From assembly GCA_023430775.1 (NCBI GenBank), contig JAEYYY010000532.1, positions 1 to 17,744 on the forward strand: DNA of 17,744 bases. The letters run 5' to 3'. Positions 1 through 6,927 of the stretch are shown here, piece after piece. The notes beneath the pieces are model-generated. The model did not search any database. It worked only from the letters and a program-made list of their open reading frames with translations, and was not told the origin of the DNA. Every line of letters starts with the position of its first letter. Positions within the stretch are counted from its first letter, which is position 1. The translations under genes were made by a program, and so were the position numbers. This stretch comes from Pseudomonadota bacterium. Its GTDB lineage: Bacteria; Myxococcota_A; Polyangia; Haliangiales; Haliangiaceae.

Positions 1-1190
1 CGGTTGTGCGGCGGCGGTGCCGGTGCCGCGACCGGTGCGGGGCCCGGCTCGGCGCTGGTCGAGCCGCGCTGCGAACCGAACACGCCGACGCCGGCGGCGA
101 GCACGCCCGCGGCGACCGCCACCGTCAGCCAGCCGCGCTTGCGAGGAGCCTCGGGCGCGGCGAGCTGGCCCGTCGAGCGACCGAGCGTGGTCAGCTCCTT
201 CGGCTTGCCCGTCGTGGTCGCCACCGTCGCGACCATCGCGGGCGCGGTGTCGAGCTTCGCGGTCACGGGCTGGATCGGCAGCACCGTCGCCTCGTAGGCG
301 GCCTGCACCGCGACCGGCGCGCTTCGCCGCGGGCTCGGCGGCGCCGCGATGTTGCACGCCTCGAGCTCGACCTCGAGGTTCGACATCGATCCTTGCCGCT
401 CGTCGGGCTCCTTCGCGAGCGCGCGCAGCACGACCGCCTCGAGATCGGCCGGCACCGCCGGTGCGAACGTGGTCAGCGCGGGCGGCGGCTCGAACATGTG
501 CGCCGCGATCAGCTGGCCGAGGCTGGCGCAGCGAAACGGCGGCCGGCCGCACAGCAGCTCGAACAGGATGCAGCCGAGCGCGTAGATATCCGCGCGGTGG
601 TCGACCTCGCCGGCGCTGCGACATTGCTCGGGCGCCATGTACGTCGGCGTTCCCATCACCGCGCCGGTCTGCGTCTTGACCGAGCTCGAGGCCTTGTCGA
701 CGAGCTTCGCGATGCCGAAGTCGAGCACCTTGACGCGCGCGCCACCGGGCGCCTCGCGATCGCGGACGAGGAACACGTTGTCGGGCTTGAGATCGCGGTG
801 GACGATGCCCTGCTCGTGCGCCGCGGACAGCGCCGACGCCAGCTGCTTGCCGATCGCGACCGCGAACCCGGCATCGAACGGGCCGTCCTGCTTCAGCCGA
901 TCCGCCAGGCTGTCACCGGCGAGGAACTCCATCAGGATGAAGGCGCAGCCACTCGAGTGATGGCCGAAGTCGAAGACGTCGACGATGCCCGGGTGCTGGA
1001 TCATCGTCGCCGAGCGCGCCTCGTTGAAGAATCGCTCGACCAGCTCGCCGTCGCTCGACAGCTCCGCGTGGAGGAACTTGACGACCGCCTTCTTCTTGAG
1101 CAGCGGATGTTCGGCGACGTAGACGACGCCCATCCCACCTTCACCGAGCTTGCGCTCGATCTTGTAGCTGCCGACGGTTTCCCCGATCAC
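1..1190 (-). CDS. Membrane-anchored Hanks-type Ser/Thr protein kinase (C-terminus cut by window edge)
   Basis: Reverse-strand translation gives a complete kinase domain over about residues 9-270: glycine loop GEGGMG (16-21), ATP-anchoring Lys38 in VVKF, helix-C Glu57, catalytic loop HRDLKPDN (131-138, Asp133), DFG (157-159) and APE (186-188). All catalytic residues are present, so it should be an active PknB-like kinase that phosphorylates Ser/Thr. A hydrophobic helix at about 354-371 follows basic RKR (350-352), then an Ala/Pro-rich outside segment that runs off the window after 396 residues. The start is forced: the GTG at 1190 lies four codons after an in-frame TAG, and the next ATG is inside the glycine loop. 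No Shine-Dalgarno sequence is visible. It is divergent from an FHA-domain activator, a natural reader of phosphothreonine, which suggests a signalling pair. The extracellular sensor domain, if any, cannot be seen. Confidence 0.93.
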   Translation of the reverse strand, partial: MIGETVGSYKIERKLGEGGMGVVYVAEHPLLKKKAVVKFLHAELSSDGELVERFFNEARSATMIQHPGIVDVFDFGHHSSGCAFILMEFLAGDSLADRLKQDGPFDAGFAVAIGKQLASALSAAHEQGIVHRDLKPDNVFLVRDREAPGGARVKVLDFGIAKLVDKASSSVKTQTGAVMGTPTYMAPEQCRSAGEVDHRADIYALGCILFELLCGRPPFRCASLGQLIAAHMFEPPPALTTFAPAVPADLEAVVLRALAKEPDERQGSMSNLEVELEACNIAAPPSPRRSAPVAVQAAYEATVLPIQPVTAKLDTAPAMVATVATTTGKPKELTTLGRSTGQLAAPEAPRKRGWLTVAVAAGVLAAGVGVFGSQRGSTSAEPGPAPVAAPAPPPHN

Positions 1191-1269
1191 GCCCGGGCTC
1201 TACGCAAGCCGCACGCCGGAACGTGAGATGGGAAACGCGCGCACTTGAGGCTGATCGGCGGGTTGCCTC

Positions 1270-1293
1270 GTCAGTTCGACCGGTCGAACTGAC
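1270..1293. repeat. Perfect 24-bp palindrome, candidate operator
   Basis: The half-site GTCAGTTCGACC is followed immediately by its exact reverse complement with no spacer. Pairing stops at the next base on each side (C at 1269 and C at 1294). It is about 80 bp from the kinase start and 72 bp from the activator start, suited to binding a dimeric regulator that controls both genes. The binding protein is unknown. The FHA activator's own Fis-type HTH is one candidate. Confidence 0.6.
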
Positions 1294-1337
1294 CGTACGA
1301 ACCGTGCAGGCGCCTCGAACCACTGGCGATCACACAC

Positions 1338-1351
1338 GGCACGCGGTTCGC
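1338..1351 (+). promoter_or_regulatory. Weak sigma-54-like (-24/-12) element before the activator gene
   Basis: GG (1338-1339) and GC (1350-1351) are separated by exactly 10 nt in the context CGGCACG-CGGT-TCGCA. This matches 10 of the 12 defined positions of the TGGCACG-N4-TTGCA consensus. Transcription would start near 1363, giving an almost leaderless mRNA for the GTG at 1365, consistent with the missing ribosome binding site. GG-N10-GC is common by chance in such GC-rich DNA, so this is tentative. Confidence 0.25.
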
Positions 1352-1364
1352 AGCGCCGGCCACA

Positions 1365-2708
1365 GTGCCCGACAAGCTGGCTGTCACGATCGATCACATC
1401 CACGATGCGCAGGCGCCCCTCCGCGGTGCCGTGCTGGTGGTCGCGGGTGAGGGACGGTTATCGACGCATCCACTCGATCGCGACGAGATGGTGATCGGCC
1501 GCGCGCCCGATTGCGACGTGGTGATCGATCATCGCGCGCTGTCGCGCCGTCACGCGGTGATCCGCCGGCTGCCGCGGCTCAACCTCCACGACCTCGGCTC
1601 GACCAACGGCATCAAGACGGTGCGCGGCATCGTCCGCGGTGGCGAGGCGATCGCGCTCGAGCTCGGCGAGAGCTTTCACATCGGGCCGTACACGCTGGTC
1701 GTGGTCGGCGGCTCGTCGACGCGCAGCAGCGTGCCGGGACATCCGCTGGTGGTCGACGACCCGACGCCCGAGCGCGTCTCCGAGCTGGTGCGCGAGATCG
1801 CCGGCAGCGGGGTCAACGTGCTGATCCAGGGCGAGACCGGCGTCGGCAAGGAGGTGCTGGCGTCGACGCTGCACGAGCTGTCGGGGCGCCGCGGGCCGTT
1901 CGTGCGCATCAACTGCGCCGCGCTGTCGGAGTCGCTGCTCGAGAGCGAGCTGTTCGGTCATCACAAGGGCGCGTTCACCGGTGCGATCGCGACGCGCGCC
2001 GGATTGCTCGAGGCGGCCGAGGACGGCACGGTGTTCCTCGACGAGATCGGCGAGCTGCCCCTCGGCATCCAGGCCAAGCTGTTGCGCGCGGTCGAGGCGC
2101 GCGAGGTGCTGCGGCTCGGCTCGACGAAGCCGATCGCGATCTCGGTGCGCTTCGTCGCGGCCACCAACCGCGAGCTCGCCGAGGAGGTCGCGGCGGGGCG
2201 GTTCCGTCGCGATCTGTACTTCCGGCTCGACGGCGTCACGCTGCGGATCCCGCCACTGCGCGAGCGCATCGATCTGATCGCACCGCTCGCGCAGCGCTTC
2301 CTCGTCGCCGCGCGTCCGAAGCGTCCCGCGCATGCCACGCCCGCGCTGCTCGCCGCGCTCGCCGCCTACGACTGGCCGGGCAACGTCCGCGAGCTCAAGG
2401 CCGTGATCGAGCGCGCCGCGCTGCTCGCCGGTTGCGACGAGGTCAGTCCGAAGCACCTGGCGTTCGCGCCGCGGTCCCGCGAGCCGAGCCCGCCGCCTCC
2501 GATCGCGAGCGAGCCGATCGCGACGAGTGCGATCGAGGAGCTGACGTTCCTGACCCCGGAGCAGCGCGCGGATCGCGAGCGCATCATCGACGCACTCGAG
2601 AAGAGCGCGGGCAATCAGACCCGAGCTGCGAAGTTGCTGGAGATCTCGCGGACCACATTGGTCAACAAGCTCGCGCTTTATCGCATCCCGCGACCGCGCC
2701 CTCGCTAG
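1365..2708 (+). CDS. FHA-domain sigma-54-dependent transcriptional activator
   Basis: This 447-residue enhancer-binding protein has three parts. Residues 25-115 form an FHA domain with the phosphopeptide-binding signature (Gly45-Arg46, SRRH 60-63, Asn81-Gly82). Residues about 128-360 form the AAA+ sigma-54 activation domain with Walker A GETGVGKE (156-163), the sigma-54 contact loop GAFTGA (202-207), Walker B GTVFLDEIGE (221-230) and WPGN-VREL (337-344). After a proline-rich linker (371-381) comes a Fis-type helix-turn-helix (about 415-440). There is no receiver domain, so control is probably by phosphothreonine binding to the FHA domain rather than by a histidine kinase. This layout is common in myxobacteria. 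The divergent Ser/Thr kinase is the obvious candidate partner. The GTG start at 1365 has no clear Shine-Dalgarno sequence, but the FHA domain begins soon after, so the start is reasonable. The next gene begins 49 bp downstream and may be co-transcribed. Confidence 0.95.
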   Translation: MPDKLAVTIDHIHDAQAPLRGAVLVVAGEGRLSTHPLDRDEMVIGRAPDCDVVIDHRALSRRHAVIRRLPRLNLHDLGSTNGIKTVRGIVRGGEAIALELGESFHIGPYTLVVVGGSSTRSSVPGHPLVVDDPTPERVSELVREIAGSGVNVLIQGETGVGKEVLASTLHELSGRRGPFVRINCAALSESLLESELFGHHKGAFTGAIATRAGLLEAAEDGTVFLDEIGELPLGIQAKLLRAVEAREVLRLGSTKPIAISVRFVAATNRELAEEVAAGRFRRDLYFRLDGVTLRIPPLRERIDLIAPLAQRFLVAARPKRPAHATPALLAALAAYDWPGNVRELKAVIERAALLAGCDEVSPKHLAFAPRSREPSPPPPIASEPIATSAIEELTFLTPEQRADRERIIDALEKSAGNQTRAAKLLEISRTTLVNKLALYRIPRPRPR

Positions 2709-2757
2709 TAGGTCCGACCAGTCGATTCGGCTCCCGGCCTCCGCTACCATCGGGGCC

Positions 2758-5070
2758 GTGGAACGCGTACGCGCTCAGGTCGCCGTCTTGTCCGTGACGG
2801 GCGGCACCGCGACCGGAGTGGCGATGGAGAACATCGTGGCCGATGCGCTCAGCGCCGCCGGCCATCAGATCGCGGCGTTCGAGTCGGTCAAGAACTCGGA
2901 GACGCCGATCCGCTCGCAGCTGGTCGGCTTCATCGAGGATCCCGATGTCGACATGGTGATCGTCGTCGGCGACGGTCACGCGATCAGCAAGGCGCTGTCG
3001 CCGCTGGTCGACCAGCCGCTGCCGGGCTTCGCGGACCTGTTGCGGATGCTCGCCTTCCAGGAGATCGGAGCGTCGGCGATGCTGAGCACGGCCGAGGCCG
3101 CGCGCTGCGGATCGACGTTCGTGTTCGTGTTGCCGGTCGGCGAGGCCGCCGTGCGCGCCGCGATGGACAAGCTGATCCTCCCGCAGCTCGATCCGAGCAC
3201 GCAGCCGAAAAATCTGATCTCCGAGATGCCTCGCTTCAAGGAGGAGGGCGAGTTCACGCGCGTCGACAACGAGCCGGCCGAGGAAGCGGCCGTGCCGATG
3301 GCGATCGTCAAGGAGAAGACGGCCTCCGGTGCCGGGCTCGTCCCGCGGTTGCCGGCGAAGGCCGCCGATCCGATTCCGGCGCCGGCGCAGCGCAACCGAC
3401 CGGCCACCCAATCGCGCATCAAGTCGGCGACCGGCAAGAACGTGATCGTCCGCAAGGTCGAGGATCCGACGAAGCCGATCGAGCTGCAGAAGCTGGAGAA
3501 GCAGATCGAGCTGTCGAAGACCACCGGCGATTCGACGAAGCCGGTGGAGCTGTCGCGGTTGCCGAAGCTGCCGCCGGGAGCCAGCTCCGACCTCGGCGAG
3601 CAGACGATGAAGTCACCGCCGGCACCGTCACCGGCGAACGAAGCGGTCACCAAGATCGCGCCGCCACCGGAGCGTCCGGTGACCTCGGCTCCCGTCGGGC
3701 GCGCGAAGCAAGCGACGCCGGCCAAGCCGCTGGCGGTTCCCGACCGTGCACGGCTGACCCCCGCGATGGCGACGCCGATCGTCAAGCCGGCGATCCCGAT
3801 CGCGTCCGCGAAGGGATCGAAGAAGGCGGCGCTGATCGTCGAGGACGCCAGCGAGGTGCAACCGACGACACAGCGGCCCCGCCCGAAGACCGCTCCACCG
3901 GCGGCACCACCGAAACCGGTCAAGCCGCCGATCCAGACCGAGGAGCTCGAGCCGATCGAGGCCGAGGAGCTCGAGACGATCGAGCGGCCGAGCCCGGTGA
4001 AGACGCCCAGTGGTGCGCCGGCGATCATCGATCTCGCGGCACTCGACAACGCGGCCGCCGACAGCAACGAATCGGGCACCCACCAGCTCGGCACCTCCGA
4101 GATCGAGCCGCTCGACGCCGAGGCCGAGCGCGCGACGCTCGAGCGCCTGCTCCCCGCGGAGGCCAAGCCCGAGCCGAAGCCCGATCCGGTCAAGCGACCG
4201 CCGACGCAGCCACCACCGCCGCCCGAACCGGTCAAGCGACCGCCGACGCAACCGCCGCCGATCGCGAAGCCGCCGGTCGTCGAACTGCCGTTGCCGCCGT
4301 CTCCCGAGCTGCCGGCGGGCTCGTTCGATTACTCGGCCGGTGATCTCAGGCGCAGCAAGATGCCGTTGATCCTCCTGCTGCTCGTCGTCGCCGGGCTCGC
4401 CGTCGGTGCGTTCGTGCTGCTCAAGGGCCGCAAGTCGGGTGAGTCGACGCCCGACGCGGCGGTGGTCGCGAACGATCCACCGCCCACGCCCGATGCCGCC
4501 GTGGTGGTCGCCACGCCGGATGCGCTCGACGAGATCGAGATGGAGCCGATCGATGCCGGGGTCGTCGCCGATTCGAGGAAGCGCAATCCGCCGCGCACCA
4601 ACGACACGCGGCCGCGTCCGACCACGCCCGATCCCAAGCCAGATACCAAACCCGACACCAGGCCGGAGACACCACCCGACAAGCCCGACGAGACCAAGCC
4701 CGAGCCGGCGGATCCGGGCTGCGACGAGCCGACCTGCGTGATCGAGAAGTACGCGCGGCCGTGCTGCGCGAAGTTCAAGCCGACCGGTGAAGGCTTCACG
4801 CCGGGCGCCGGCGATAGCCTCGACAAGCCGCAGATCCGCGCCGGCATCGATCGCATGAAGCCGGCGATCAGCCGCTGCGGCGAGCAGCACCCTGCGAAGG
4901 GCACGGTGAAGGTGTCCGTGTCGGTGAATCCCGACGGTGTGGTCACCTCCGCCGACGTCGTCACCGCGCCGGATGCCGAGCTCGGCAAGTGCGTCGCCGG
5001 ATTCGTGCGCAAGGCCACTTTTGCGAAGACCGTGAACGGCGGCTCGTTTTCGTATCCGTTCGTGTTCTAG
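2758..5070 (+). CDS. MoaB-like domain fused through a proline-rich linker and one membrane helix to a TonB/AgmX-like C-terminal domain
   Basis: Residues 7-158 of 770 align by eye with the whole length of MoaB/Mog-type molybdopterin-binding proteins: VAVLSVTGG, IRSQLVGFIEDPDVDMVIVV, GFADLLRMLAFQEIG and ILPQLDPSTQPKN all have clear MoaB counterparts. The substrate loops have diverged: the family GGTG reads VGDG, the following Asp-containing loop is shorter, and PGS reads PVGE. Binding without catalysis is therefore likely. A long Pro/Lys/Glu linker (about 160-530) leads to a membrane helix (536-555), a second Pro/Asp/Thr linker (560-653), and a C-terminal domain (655-770) with six cysteines, a central G-T-V-K-V strand and the ending YPFVF. 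This resembles TonB/AgmX C-terminal domains of myxobacteria. Expected topology is N-terminus in the cytoplasm, C-terminus in the periplasm. GTG 2758 is chosen because the later ATG (2824) would remove the first beta strand. The architecture parallels GltJ/GltG of the gliding machine, but the function is unknown. Confidence 0.85.
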   Translation: MERVRAQVAVLSVTGGTATGVAMENIVADALSAAGHQIAAFESVKNSETPIRSQLVGFIEDPDVDMVIVVGDGHAISKALSPLVDQPLPGFADLLRMLAFQEIGASAMLSTAEAARCGSTFVFVLPVGEAAVRAAMDKLILPQLDPSTQPKNLISEMPRFKEEGEFTRVDNEPAEEAAVPMAIVKEKTASGAGLVPRLPAKAADPIPAPAQRNRPATQSRIKSATGKNVIVRKVEDPTKPIELQKLEKQIELSKTTGDSTKPVELSRLPKLPPGASSDLGEQTMKSPPAPSPANEAVTKIAPPPERPVTSAPVGRAKQATPAKPLAVPDRARLTPAMATPIVKPAIPIASAKGSKKAALIVEDASEVQPTTQRPRPKTAPPAAPPKPVKPPIQTEELEPIEAEELETIERPSPVKTPSGAPAIIDLAALDNAAADSNESGTHQLGTSEIEPLDAEAERATLERLLPAEAKPEPKPDPVKRPPTQPPPPPEPVKRPPTQPPPIAKPPVVELPLPPSPELPAGSFDYSAGDLRRSKMPLILLLLVVAGLAVGAFVLLKGRKSGESTPDAAVVANDPPPTPDAAVVVATPDALDEIEMEPIDAGVVADSRKRNPPRTNDTRPRPTTPDPKPDTKPDTRPETPPDKPDETKPEPADPGCDEPTCVIEKYARPCCAKFKPTGEGFTPGAGDSLDKPQIRAGIDRMKPAISRCGEQHPAKGTVKVSVSVNPDGVVTSADVVTAPDAELGKCVAGFVRKATFAKTVNGGSFSYPFVF
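4186..4250 (+). repeat. Two identical 23-bp copies in the proline-rich linker
   Basis: Positions 4186-4208 and 4228-4250 are identical and lie 42 nt (14 codons) apart. Both encode PVKRPPTQ in the linker of the MoaB-TM-TonB fusion (residues 477 and 491). The repeat keeps the frame and looks like a recent linker-lengthening duplication, not a mobile element. Confidence 0.75.
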
Positions 5071-5116
5071 CGGTACGCCGGCGAGCCGCGAGGCGAGCAA
5101 GTGCCCTTGGGGTACG

Positions 5117-5989
5117 ATGCGGGGCATGAAGCTCCTCATGGTCGCCGCCGCGATCCTCGCGGCCCAGTCGACGGCGCGCGCCGACGTCTTCGAGGTCTGC
5201 AAGGGCGAGTCGAAACGCATCGTCTCGGGCACCGGAAAGCTGTCGATCGCGCTCGTGTTCCCGGATGACTTTCCGGGCCGCACCACCCGCGAGGTGCTGT
5301 TTCCGATCGGTGCCCGGCTCGCCACCGCCGAGAAGGCAAAGGTGATCCTGGTCGCCGATGTCGATCGCGCGATCAAGCTGGTCGGCATGAAGCGGTGGAA
5401 CGAGAAGAGCGATGCCTGCGGGACGGCGCCGTCGATCAACGCGGTGCTCGGGCAGAAGTACGGCAACCTGTCGACCGCCCACGTCTCGCTCAAGAACGGC
5501 GAGCTGATCGTCGATCTCGAGCGCCACGGCTTCGCGAGCAACGATCGCTGGGTCCGCTACACCGCGCCGGTCACCGATCCGACGTCGACCAAGGCGATCG
5601 CCGCCGCCGCCCCGAAGCTGACCGCGAAGGGCCCGCCGCCGGATGCGCCGCAGCTCGGGCTCGTGGTCGACAAGCTGACGATCGGCAAGATCCGGGTGCG
5701 TAGCGACGTCGATGGTGCGCTCGAGGCCGACAGGATCATGGAAGCGACCCCGGCGCTGGCGCAGTGCGCGATCCCGAACCGCAAGTCGCACGACGTGCGC
5801 GGCTACTGGGCCGAGTGGATGCTGTCCGCGAAGGGCACCGTCTATCAGGCGCTGGTCAAGCCGTTCGCCGGCCGCGATCCGAAGGACGAGGCTGCGGCCG
5901 AGTGCATCAAGAAGGCGCTCGAGTCGACGCAGCTGCCGTGCCCGCGCGATGCCAAGGCGATCAAGGTGAAGACCGCGATCTGCCTGTGA
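5117..5989 (+). CDS. Secreted six-cysteine protein with a divergent TonB/AgmX-like C-terminal region
   Basis: The 290-residue product starts with a signal peptide: a hydrophobic core after a Lys, then STARA-D, giving probable signal peptidase I cleavage near residue 22. The mature part has six cysteines (28, 101, 217, 263, 275, 289), consistent with disulfides in the periplasm or outside. I do not recognise the N-terminal half. Residues about 205-290 loosely match the C-terminal domain of the upstream fusion protein: a Cys after a helix, a K-G-T-V strand, then a second Cys in a helix ending in Ala-Leu. It follows that gene by 46 bp and overlaps the next start by 4 bp (GTGA), so the two may be co-expressed. 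The ATG at 5126 is an equally good start (287 residues, starting MKLLMV); the GGGG at 5109-5112 does not decide between them. The function is unknown. Confidence 0.75.
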   Translation: MRGMKLLMVAAAILAAQSTARADVFEVCKGESKRIVSGTGKLSIALVFPDDFPGRTTREVLFPIGARLATAEKAKVILVADVDRAIKLVGMKRWNEKSDACGTAPSINAVLGQKYGNLSTAHVSLKNGELIVDLERHGFASNDRWVRYTAPVTDPTSTKAIAAAAPKLTAKGPPPDAPQLGLVVDKLTIGKIRVRSDVDGALEADRIMEATPALAQCAIPNRKSHDVRGYWAEWMLSAKGTVYQALVKPFAGRDPKDEAAAECIKKALESTQLPCPRDAKAIKVKTAICL

Positions 5990-6927
5990 CCGCGTTCGTC
6001 ACCGGCGGCTCCGGGTTCGTCGGCAAGTTCCTGATCGCGGAGCTGGTGAAGCGCGGCGTCGCCGTGCGCGCGCTGGCTCGCAGCGACAAGGCGGAGGCCA
6101 CGGTGCGCGCCGCGGGTGCGGAGCCGGTGCGCGGCGATCTCGATGACGTCGCCGCGGCGACCGCGGGGATGACCGGCTGCGACGTCGTCTATCACGCGGC
6201 CGCGTACACCTCCGAGGTCGGCAAGCTCGCCGAGCACGTGAAGCCCACCGTCGACGGCACGCGCAACATGCTCGCCGCCGCGCGCGCGGCGAAGGTGAAG
6301 CGGTTCGTCCACGTCAGCACCGAGGCCGTGCTCGCCGCCGGCAAGCCGATCATCGAGGCCGACGAGACCGCGCCGTATCCAGAGAAGCCGGCCGGGCCGT
6401 ATCCGATCACCAAGGGCATGGCGGAGCGGCTGGTGCTCGAGGCGAAGTCCGAGCTCGACGTCGTGATCATCCGGCCACGCCTGATCTGGGGCGCCGGCGA
6501 TACCAGCCTGACGCCGAAGATCATCGAGGCGGTGAAGCGCGGCAAGTTCGCGTGGATCGGTGGCGGCCGGTTCCTGACGTCGACGTGCCACATCGCGAAC
6601 GTCGTCGAGGGCGCGTTGCTCGCGGCCGACAAGGGCAAGCGCGGCGAGATCTACTTTCTCACCGATGGCGAGCCCGTCGAGTTTCGCGAGTTCCTCACCT
6701 CTCTGCTCGCGGCGCACGGCGTCGATGCCGGCACGCGCTCGGTGCCGCGCTGGCTGGCTTCGACGGTCGCGGCGTTGACCGGCTGGATGAAGGAGCCGCC
6801 GGCGACCAAGACGGCGATCGCGCTGCTCGGCAACGAGGTCACCGTGGTCGATGCCAAGGCGCGCCGCGAGCTCGGCTACACCGGCGCGATGACGCGCGAG
6901 AAGGGGCTCGCGGAGATTCGAGCTTGA
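5986..6927 (+). CDS. Extended short-chain dehydrogenase/reductase, NAD(P)-dependent epimerase/dehydratase family
   Basis: The 313-residue protein opens with the Rossmann dinucleotide motif TGGSGFVG (6-13). It has the family D-V-V-Y-H-A-A segment, Ser in HVST, and the catalytic Tyr-X3-Lys as Tyr139-PIT-Lys143. The C-terminal part (PRWLASTVAALTGWM, then DAKARRELGY) resembles 3-beta-hydroxysteroid dehydrogenase-like and NAD-dependent epimerase proteins, so the substrate could be a sterol-like or nucleotide-sugar alcohol; sequence alone does not say. The start is the GTG at 5986, which overlaps the previous stop (GTGA). The reading frame stays open upstream inside the preceding gene, but the Rossmann motif begins at residue 6, as is normal for this family. 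Its stop overlaps the TTG start of the DUF72 gene, which suggests translational coupling of all three. Confidence 0.92.
   Translation: MTAFVTGGSGFVGKFLIAELVKRGVAVRALARSDKAEATVRAAGAEPVRGDLDDVAAATAGMTGCDVVYHAAAYTSEVGKLAEHVKPTVDGTRNMLAAARAAKVKRFVHVSTEAVLAAGKPIIEADETAPYPEKPAGPYPITKGMAERLVLEAKSELDVVIIRPRLIWGAGDTSLTPKIIEAVKRGKFAWIGGGRFLTSTCHIANVVEGALLAADKGKRGEIYFLTDGEPVEFREFLTSLLAAHGVDAGTRSVPRWLASTVAALTGWMKEPPATKTAIALLGNEVTVVDAKARRELGYTGAMTREKGLAEIRA

Larger units (their letters stand above)
1191..1364. promoter_or_regulatory. Divergent promoter region between kinase and FHA-sigma54 activator genes
   Basis: This 174-bp gap between two divergent GTG starts must hold both promoters. It contains a perfect 24-bp palindrome (1270-1293). 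A GG-N10-GC element lies exactly 14 nt before each start codon: GG at 1338-1339 with GC at 1350-1351 on the plus strand, and GC at 1205-1204 on the minus strand. Neither gene has a recognisable Shine-Dalgarno sequence. Shared regulation, possibly by the activator itself, is an inference. Confidence 0.55.

Noticed and set aside
6..1226. Long plus-strand open frame (406 residues) opposite the kinase
   Set aside because: Its product is Arg-rich low-complexity sequence with no motif, while the minus strand gives a full kinase with all catalytic residues. It is a GC-driven shadow.
3238..3300. Possible hidden gene boundary after the MoaB-like domain (AAGGAGGAGG followed by a downstream GTG/ATG)
   Set aside because: The frame stays open through the junction, the candidate starts are more than 40 nt from the SD-like sequence, and GGAGGAG encodes ordinary Lys-Glu-Glu here.
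3628..5541. 637-residue minus-strand open frame opposite the MoaB-TonB fusion
   Set aside because: The sequence is dominated by Arg, Leu and Gly with no domain, crosses two real genes and an intergenic gap, and is antisense to recognisable domains.
5764..5985. Upstream extension of the SDR gene
   Set aside because: It lies inside the secreted protein gene in another frame, and the Rossmann motif begins 6 residues after the GTG at 5986.
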